Shown: piece by piece, positions 59,446 to 64,000 of the stretch | How positions within the stretch are numbered: the stretch's first letter is position 1 | Layout: the number at the start of each line of letters is the position of its first letter | Assembly (NCBI RefSeq): GCF_001457815.1 | Contig: NZ_LN898219.1 | Span: 437,166 to 501,165, forward strand | Direction: 5' to 3' | Source: Vitreoscilla massiliensis | Lineage (GTDB): Bacteria; Pseudomonadota; Gammaproteobacteria; Burkholderiales; Neisseriaceae | Length of the DNA stretch: 64,000 nucleotides | The notes under the pieces: generated by a model | What the model was told of the DNA's origin: nothing | The model's input: the letters and a program-made list of their open reading frames with translations, nothing else | The model's database searches: none | Position numbers and translations under genes: made by a program

Positions 59446-59913
59446 TCAATACTTGCTTGGGTAGCAGCGGTAAAAGCGTTTGCTTTCCAGCAGCGGCGTG
59501 GCCAAGCTGTCGTCGGCTTGCAGGGCAAAGTCAAACACTTGGGTGTCGGTGCTGTTGTCCAGCTTGTTGAGGTCTTGCCACTGTGCCCAACCTTGGATGT
59601 GTGTGGGGGTGTTTTGCGTGTAAGTGGCTTGGCGCGGGCCCAAATGCCAATAGCTACTGCGTTTGCTGCTGGTATCGAACAGATGCGCGCTGCGGCCGTT
59701 GATGCTTAAGATGGTGAGTTGTGGCATCCGTGTTTGCTGTTGCCAAGCGCGGCAAGCCTCTTGGCGCTGCTTGGCGTCGCTTTGGTTCACCCACACGCCG
59801 TGTAGCGGTGTCACCGGCATTTCGGCAATGCGTATGGCGTTTGCCCAAGCACTGCTAAGCAGCAAGCACAGGCACAAGAGGGTATGGCGCAGTGGGGCGA
59901 ATGTGGTCGGCAT
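59446..59913 (-). CDS. Secreted two-cysteine protein, paralogue C
   Basis: 155 residues. Signal peptide to about residue 25 (LLLSSAWANA), then MPVTPLHGVWVNQ, QRQEACRAWQ and the end LATPLLESKRFYRC. The pattern of the family is kept: a Pro and aromatic/Gly-Trp start, an Arg-x-x-x-Cys, and a YRC end. The middle is different again. No strong ribosome binding site. Stop is next to an inverted DUS pair. Confidence 0.68.
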   Translation of the reverse strand: MPTTFAPLRHTLLCLCLLLSSAWANAIRIAEMPVTPLHGVWVNQSDAKQRQEACRAWQQQTRMPQLTILSINGRSAHLFDTSSKRSSYWHLGPRQATYTQNTPTHIQGWAQWQDLNKLDNSTDTQVFDFALQADDSLATPLLESKRFYRCYPSKY

Positions 59914-59968
59914 GGTTGGGTCTTTATCTGGGGGTAACGGCTATCAGGTTTTTTTTGTGCTGAGACAT

Positions 59969-60006
59969 GCGGCCTGTAAACCGGTGATGATGGTTTTACA
60001 GGCCGC
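59969..60006 (-). terminator. Inverted DUS pair
   Basis: GCGGCCTGTAAA (59969-59980) and TTTACAGGCCGC (59995-60006), directly after paralogue D on the minus strand. Confidence 0.7.
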
Positions 60007-60013
60007 TTCAATC

Positions 60014-60529
60014 TTATTCTGTGATTGTTGAAGCAACAGGTGTGGAGACGTTGTCAGCGCTGTCGTTGCAACGGTAATAGTGTCTGGGCTTCATGCCGCG
60101 GGCGTACAAATGCGTTGGCGACAGCAGGCGCAAATCCACTTTGATGCTGGTCTGAGCCTTGCTGGCTTCCAAGTCGTAACGGTTGTAGCTGGCATGCAAC
60201 GTGCCGGCCAAGCGGGTGGCGGTTTGGATGCGCCACGGGTTGTAGCGATTGGTGCCATCAAACTGCGCTTGCGTGCGCGGATTGTGCACATACAGTGTGC
60301 GTTCGCCGATTTGGACATAAGCATGTGTTACCCGCTGCGCGCTGTTTTGCGCCCGGATTTCTTGGCACATGCGCTCGCGCTCTGGCACATTGCGTTCGGC
60401 CACCCACGTGGCTTGGAAGGCGCTGGGCATGGGCGTTGGGGCGATGCGTCTGGCTTCGGCGCTCAGGCTCAATAACAGCAGACCGCAGCCCAAAGCACTG
60501 AGGCACAAAGATGGGTTGGTTTTCTTCAT
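60014..60529 (-). CDS. Secreted two-cysteine protein, paralogue D
   Basis: About 171 residues, the longest copy. Signal peptide (SALGCGLLLLSLSAEA), then PMPSAFQATWVAE, ERERMCQEI and LYARGMKPRHYYRC, with a 14-residue tail after the last cysteine. Most diverged of the four. AGGAG lies six bases before the ATG at 60529. It starts 12 bases after the exported dikinase gene, so the two are one unit. Confidence 0.68.
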   Translation of the reverse strand: MKKTNPSLCLSALGCGLLLLSLSAEARRIAPTPMPSAFQATWVAERNVPERERMCQEIRAQNSAQRVTHAYVQIGERTLYVHNPRTQAQFDGTNRYNPWRIQTATRLAGTLHASYNRYDLEASKAQTSIKVDLRLLSPTHLYARGMKPRHYYRCNDSADNVSTPVASTITE

Positions 60530-60541
60530 CACACACTCCTG

Positions 60542-62461
60542 TTAACGGGTCAGATACGGTCTGGCCTGTAAAATGACCAAGCGCTTGTTGGCAAACGCCC
60601 ATTCGATGTCTTGTTGCTTATTGCCAAACAAGGCCTTGATTTGCGAGCCGGTATTGGCCAAAGTCTTCACCTCGGCATCGCTCATCACCCGTTTGCCGGT
60701 GTCTATCGGCACTTCTTTGACGCCGCCTTTGTCGTCCAATTGCAAGGCGGTGGTTTCGTTGGACGAGGAAATCAATTGAATCGAGCCAACGCGGTGGTTG
60801 TACACCAATTGCTCGGCCAAGCGTTTGCCTTCGACCACACGGATGCCAACACCGCGCTTGGCAGCGATGTAGCTGACGTTTTTACGGCTGGCATCGTACG
60901 GGTCTAGCGTGACCAATACGCCCGATAAATCGGCATTGATGCCTTGTTGCACAAACGTGCTCATCTTCACGCTGTCGTGCGGCAAGCCGGCGATGCGGCG
61001 CGCCTCATAAGCGCTGTAATTGAACACCGATGCCCACGATTGTTTCACCGCATCGACCAAAGCCGCCTTGCTTTTCACATTCGGAATGGTGGTGTAAAGA
61101 CCGGCGCCACTGAAATTGGGCAAGTCTTCGGAATTGGACGAGCTGCGCACAAACACGCCTTGCTCATGCAATTGCTGTTGCCATTGTGCTGCCCACGCGT
61201 CTTGCCATGCTTGTGGCACGGGTGCGGATTGGATTTTTTGTTGCAAGGCCAATAAGCCAGCGCGGCGCTCGCGGTTATTGCCTTTGAATCCCGCTTCCAT
61301 GTTTTGCAAATAGGCACTGTCTATGCCCAGTTGTTGCATGAATTGCTGGTAATAGCCAAACGGGATGCAAAAGCCATCGGGCACGTTGGCGGCCTTGATT
61401 TGGGCATTGATTTGGCCTAAGTTGGCGGCCTTGCTGCCGCAATAGACATGGTCGGCTTGGCGCAAATCATTTAAAGCCCGCAGTTTCAAATCGCTGGTAT
61501 TGATACTGGGCAGCTTGATGTTGGACGGCTTGCTGCTGGTGCTGCTGCCGCTCGTAGCCAAACTCACTTGGTATTGGTTGTCAGCGGCATTGAGGCTGAT
61601 GCGTTTGCCGATGTAAGGCGCGAGGATTTTCTCGGCGTCTTTCAAATACACATTCGGGATGCCCCAACCGCGTGCCAACACATTCACATGTGACAGTGCC
61701 GTAGACGGCTTTTCACTGATGACGGCGGCCACAGGCGGCATCACCAAGGGCACGACTTTTAAGATGATGATGTCGCCAGGGCCGACATCGTACAAATCGT
61801 CTTCTTTTTCGATGACGCGCAGCGTGCCTGTTGCTTTGCCTTGGTGCAAAGACAAATACGGAAAGTCTTTAATCAGGCTTTCTTGGGTAACAAACGGCAG
61901 CTTGGTTTGAGTGGCCACTTCTTCTTGCCAGGTGGAATTGGTTTTGTAGCGTATCGGCGCGAAAAAGCTGGACTTAATCACTTGGTCGGCGGTTTTGAGC
62001 AAGCTGGGGGTGATTTTGTCGCCTTCCCAAAATTCGTACACAAACTCTTTGTTGGTATTTTGCCAACTGATGGTGCCAAAAATATAGTGGCGCTCGGGGC
62101 TGTAATAATAGCTTTTGAGCTGGGCATCGTTGGGCTTAAAGCCTTTGACTTGCGCCAAATAAGTCTCGTGCAAGCTGTATTTGGGAGTGTTGATGTAATC
62201 GATGCGCTTGTCGTCTTTTAAATCAATCAGAAAAATCACATGCGGGATTTCGTAATCGGTGTCTTGCTCGTACACCCGCGACAGCTGGTTAAAGTCGCCT
62301 TGGCTGCTTAAGCGGTGTAAGGCCGGCACTTGGGTTTTGATGCGGGTGGCGGCCTCTTTTTTGCCCGCTTCAAATGAAGACGGTTTGCGCGCGGTTTGGG
62401 CGTGGCCAGTGGTGGCCAACATCAGGCTGAACAGACTTAAGGCAACGAATGATGTTTTCAT
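60542..62461 (-). CDS. Exported dikinase-like protein (PEP-mobile His plus PPDK nucleotide domain)
   Basis: About 639 residues with a signal peptide (SFVALSLFSLMLATTGHAQ). Domain order: unknown N-terminal part (25-200), a phosphohistidine domain with the swivelling histidine in TALSHVNVLARGWGIPNV (His258), then a PPDK_N-type nucleotide-binding domain (about 340-639) with GSKAANLGQINAQ, VRSSSNSEDLPNFSGAGLY and the end IEWAFANKRLVILQARP. This order matches glucan water dikinase, not PEP synthase, and LSHVxVxAR is also GWD-like. An export signal on an ATP-using enzyme is odd. ATG at 62461; 30 bases of upstream frame are not needed. Confidence 0.78.
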   Translation of the reverse strand: MKTSFVALSLFSLMLATTGHAQTARKPSSFEAGKKEAATRIKTQVPALHRLSSQGDFNQLSRVYEQDTDYEIPHVIFLIDLKDDKRIDYINTPKYSLHETYLAQVKGFKPNDAQLKSYYYSPERHYIFGTISWQNTNKEFVYEFWEGDKITPSLLKTADQVIKSSFFAPIRYKTNSTWQEEVATQTKLPFVTQESLIKDFPYLSLHQGKATGTLRVIEKEDDLYDVGPGDIIILKVVPLVMPPVAAVISEKPSTALSHVNVLARGWGIPNVYLKDAEKILAPYIGKRISLNAADNQYQVSLATSGSSTSSKPSNIKLPSINTSDLKLRALNDLRQADHVYCGSKAANLGQINAQIKAANVPDGFCIPFGYYQQFMQQLGIDSAYLQNMEAGFKGNNRERRAGLLALQQKIQSAPVPQAWQDAWAAQWQQQLHEQGVFVRSSSNSEDLPNFSGAGLYTTIPNVKSKAALVDAVKQSWASVFNYSAYEARRIAGLPHDSVKMSTFVQQGINADLSGVLVTLDPYDASRKNVSYIAAKRGVGIRVVEGKRLAEQLVYNHRVGSIQLISSSNETTALQLDDKGGVKEVPIDTGKRVMSDAEVKTLANTGSQIKALFGNKQQDIEWAFANKRLVILQARPYLTR

Positions 62462-62648
62462 GGGTGTCTTTGCAAGAGGTGTTTTGCGCATTTTAATGAT
62501 GGCGGCCTGAAAAATCGAGTGTAGACTGTCATCAGGCTTGGCCTAAAGACACAGTAGCAGTTTTTGCCAAGTTTGAGCGCACGATGTGGAACCGATGCAT
62601 TTTGCGTATTGACTAAGCTGAACCGACACCTGTTTGTAGGAGAGCATC

Positions 62649-63176
62649 ATGGCAACTGTGCACCCTCGTTTGATGATGTGGCATTTGATGAATGAAACCC
62701 GCGTGGCCATGGTCACGTACCGCAAACACAATGGCCGCACGCAGGCGCAGCCCATGACTTTGTTCAATAAGGAAATCCCCAAGAGCGTGCTGGTGGAAGA
62801 ACATCTGGAGCGCCAACACCAATTGTATTTCTTTGTGCGCGCAGACAGTGAATTGTTTGCCAGCATCGAAGCGGGCAATACCGATTTGGGCGTGACGTTT
62901 TGCAAACACAGCGCCGATTTGTATGCCTATATTGAAGGGCGCGCCAGCATCAGCAATGACCGCAAGTTAATCGAAGAGCTGTGGACGCCAACCGCCGAAG
63001 CGTGGTTCGATGGCTACCAAGACCCGAATTTGCGCTTATTATTGGTGCATGGCGAGAGTGCCGATGTTTGGCACAACACCCATTCCGCCACGCAGCAATG
63101 GTGGCACATCACCAAAAAAGTCGTTGGCGCGACCGATGACACGCCGCTGACAACCAAAGACCATTTGGAATTGTGA
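62649..63176 (+). CDS. Pyridoxamine-5'-phosphate-oxidase-like flavin-binding protein
   Basis: A 175-residue split-barrel protein of the general-stress 26 type. NETRVAMVTYRKHNGRTQAQPMTL is the first strand pair and LYFFVRADSELFASIEAGNTDLGVTF the central part. LWTPTAEAWFDGYQDPNLRLLLVHGESADVW matches the conserved end. Probably binds FMN or heme-type cofactors and helps in stress; substrate unknown. GTAGGAGAGCATC precedes the ATG. Confidence 0.85.
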   Translation: MATVHPRLMMWHLMNETRVAMVTYRKHNGRTQAQPMTLFNKEIPKSVLVEEHLERQHQLYFFVRADSELFASIEAGNTDLGVTFCKHSADLYAYIEGRASISNDRKLIEELWTPTAEAWFDGYQDPNLRLLLVHGESADVWHNTHSATQQWWHITKKVVGATDDTPLTTKDHLEL

Positions 63177-63216
63177 ACGGCATAAAGAGCGATATGAATG
63201 TGATGAGATGAACAAA

Positions 63217-63243
63217 GCGGCCTGTCAATGATTTACAGGCCGC
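63217..63243. terminator. Inverted DUS pair between convergent genes
   Basis: GCGGCCTGT with the variant CAA after it, and ATTTACAGGCCGC; stem of about ten pairs. Confidence 0.65.
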
Positions 63244-63270
63244 TTAATTTAATGGATATGAAGCTGCAGA

Positions 63271-64000
63271 TTAATGGCCAGGGGTGTGGCTCACTTGACC
63301 CGCGCCTTTACTGCGCAAGCGTTGCGCTTCGTCTTTGTACAGCGCATTTTTCACCAACAGGCACAGCGTCATGATCACCGATGGCACCGCCAAGATGTAG
63401 AAAATTTCTACCAAGCCCAAGTGTTTTTCCACCATATAAGCGACCAAATACGAACCGGCGATGCCACCAAAACGGCCTATGCCTGTCATCCACGACACAC
63501 CAGTGGTGCGGCCGGCGGTAGGGTAGAAGTTGGCTGCCAACGCGGGCAAGGAAGACTGAGCGGTGTTTTGCATGATGCCGGCAAAAATCACCACCGCGAT
63601 AAACGCGGCCAAGCCCCAGCCCAAAGACAGGCCGATAAAGGCAACCGATACCGCGGTCAAGAAGCTGAAGGCGGCAATCAGTAAATTGCCATTGAATCTG
63701 TCCATCAACCAGCCATTGGCAATCGCCCCCAAGCCGCCCAAGGCAAACAAACCGGCGACGATAGGGCCCAAATGTGCAGGCATATTGGCTTCTTTAAACA
63801 GCGTAGGCATCCAGTTAATCATGGCGTAAAACACCATCAAACCCAAGAAATACGATGCCCACAACATCAGCGAACCGATGAAATAGTGTTTCGATAACAC
63901 AATGGCAATGCCGCTTTTGGCGTTCGCTTCTACCGCGGCTTTTTCGGTTAACACAAACTCAGTGGCTTGTGCGGCGCTGGCGTCGATTTTGTTCAAGATT
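63271..64000 (-). CDS. Aromatic-acid MFS transporter (AAHS-like), 5' end missing
   Basis: The C-terminal 243 or so residues of a twelve-helix transporter; the frame is open at the window edge so the gene begins further right. GSLMLWASYFLGLMVFYAMINWMPTLF is helix 7, and NGWLMDRFNGNLLIA the loop. ANFYPTAGRTTGVSWMTGIGRFGGIAGSYLVA is typical of the AAHS group, related to the transporter at 35116-36492. A second aromatic-acid importer is likely. Confidence 0.8.
   Translation of the reverse strand, partial: ILNKIDASAAQATEFVLTEKAAVEANAKSGIAIVLSKHYFIGSLMLWASYFLGLMVFYAMINWMPTLFKEANMPAHLGPIVAGLFALGGLGAIANGWLMDRFNGNLLIAAFSFLTAVSVAFIGLSLGWGLAAFIAVVIFAGIMQNTAQSSLPALAANFYPTAGRTTGVSWMTGIGRFGGIAGSYLVAYMVEKHLGLVEIFYILAVPSVIMTLCLLVKNALYKDEAQRLRSKGAGQVSHTPGH

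Noticed and set aside
1..64000. tRNA or rRNA genes
   Set aside because: Apart from the tRNA-like part of tmRNA I see no cloverleaf with T-arm motif and no rRNA sequence.

Overview
The window looks like chromosome of a Neisseriaceae bacterium. The main clue is a 10-12 base word, GCGGCCTGTAA(A), found dozens of times on both strands. It has the length, the invariant CTG core and the gene-end distribution of a neisserial DNA uptake sequence (DUS), but the spelling differs from the classical GCCGTCTGAA. Inverted pairs of the word form the hairpin after most convergent gene pairs. tmRNA, rpsT, pldA, aspS, hom and a ThrB-type homoserine kinase are ordinary core genes. I cannot name the genus with confidence.

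Layout. (1) 84-15976: an aryl polyene (APE) pigment locus, all on the minus strand, about 18 overlapping genes reading leftward from apeC to a phosphopantetheinyl transferase. It holds two ACPs, the KS/CLF set, ketoreductase, two dehydratase domains (one fused to the starter ligase), acyltransferases, a glycosyltransferase, a thioesterase, a LolA-like carrier and an MMPL exporter. (2) 16070-19593: a LysR regulator divergent from an MHS-family symporter and an acetylpolyamine amidohydrolase. (3) 20119-21842: umuDC with a palindrome in the promoter. (4) 22149-25851: sparse DNA with a Lys/Ala repeat protein, three very small genes and tmRNA. (5) 25852-29810: hom and an inner-membrane companion, a Mth938-like gene, and a preQ1-I riboswitch in front of the queuosine-precursor transporter yhhQ. 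(6) 29991-36492: a complete 3-hydroxybenzoate to gentisate to fumarate plus pyruvate pathway with LysR regulator and transporter. (7) 36587-44193: methyltransferase, an unusual LRR-like protein, thrB, kbp, rpsT, pldA, a DUF502 gene and aspS. (8) 44251-47097: a KAP P-loop NTPase gene split by an intact IS256-family element with an exact 8-bp target duplication. (9) 47285-53684: a GABA/polyamine catabolic operon (cupin, GabP, GabD, FAD amine oxidase) divergent from a PucR regulator. (10) 53791-64000: a lipoprotein, an Lrp/LysE pair, a catalytically degenerate nuclease-like protein, four tandem paralogues of an unrecognised secreted two-cysteine family, an exported glucan-water-dikinase-like protein, a flavin-binding stress protein and a truncated aromatic-acid transporter.

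The parts I would look at first are the four-member secreted family with the exported dikinase beside it, the IS-split KAP NTPase, the uptake-sequence dialect doubling as terminators, and the short-linear-motif duplication in the 37.2 kb protein. Start codons were chosen from ribosome binding sites and from the overlap pattern with upstream genes; alternatives are stated.
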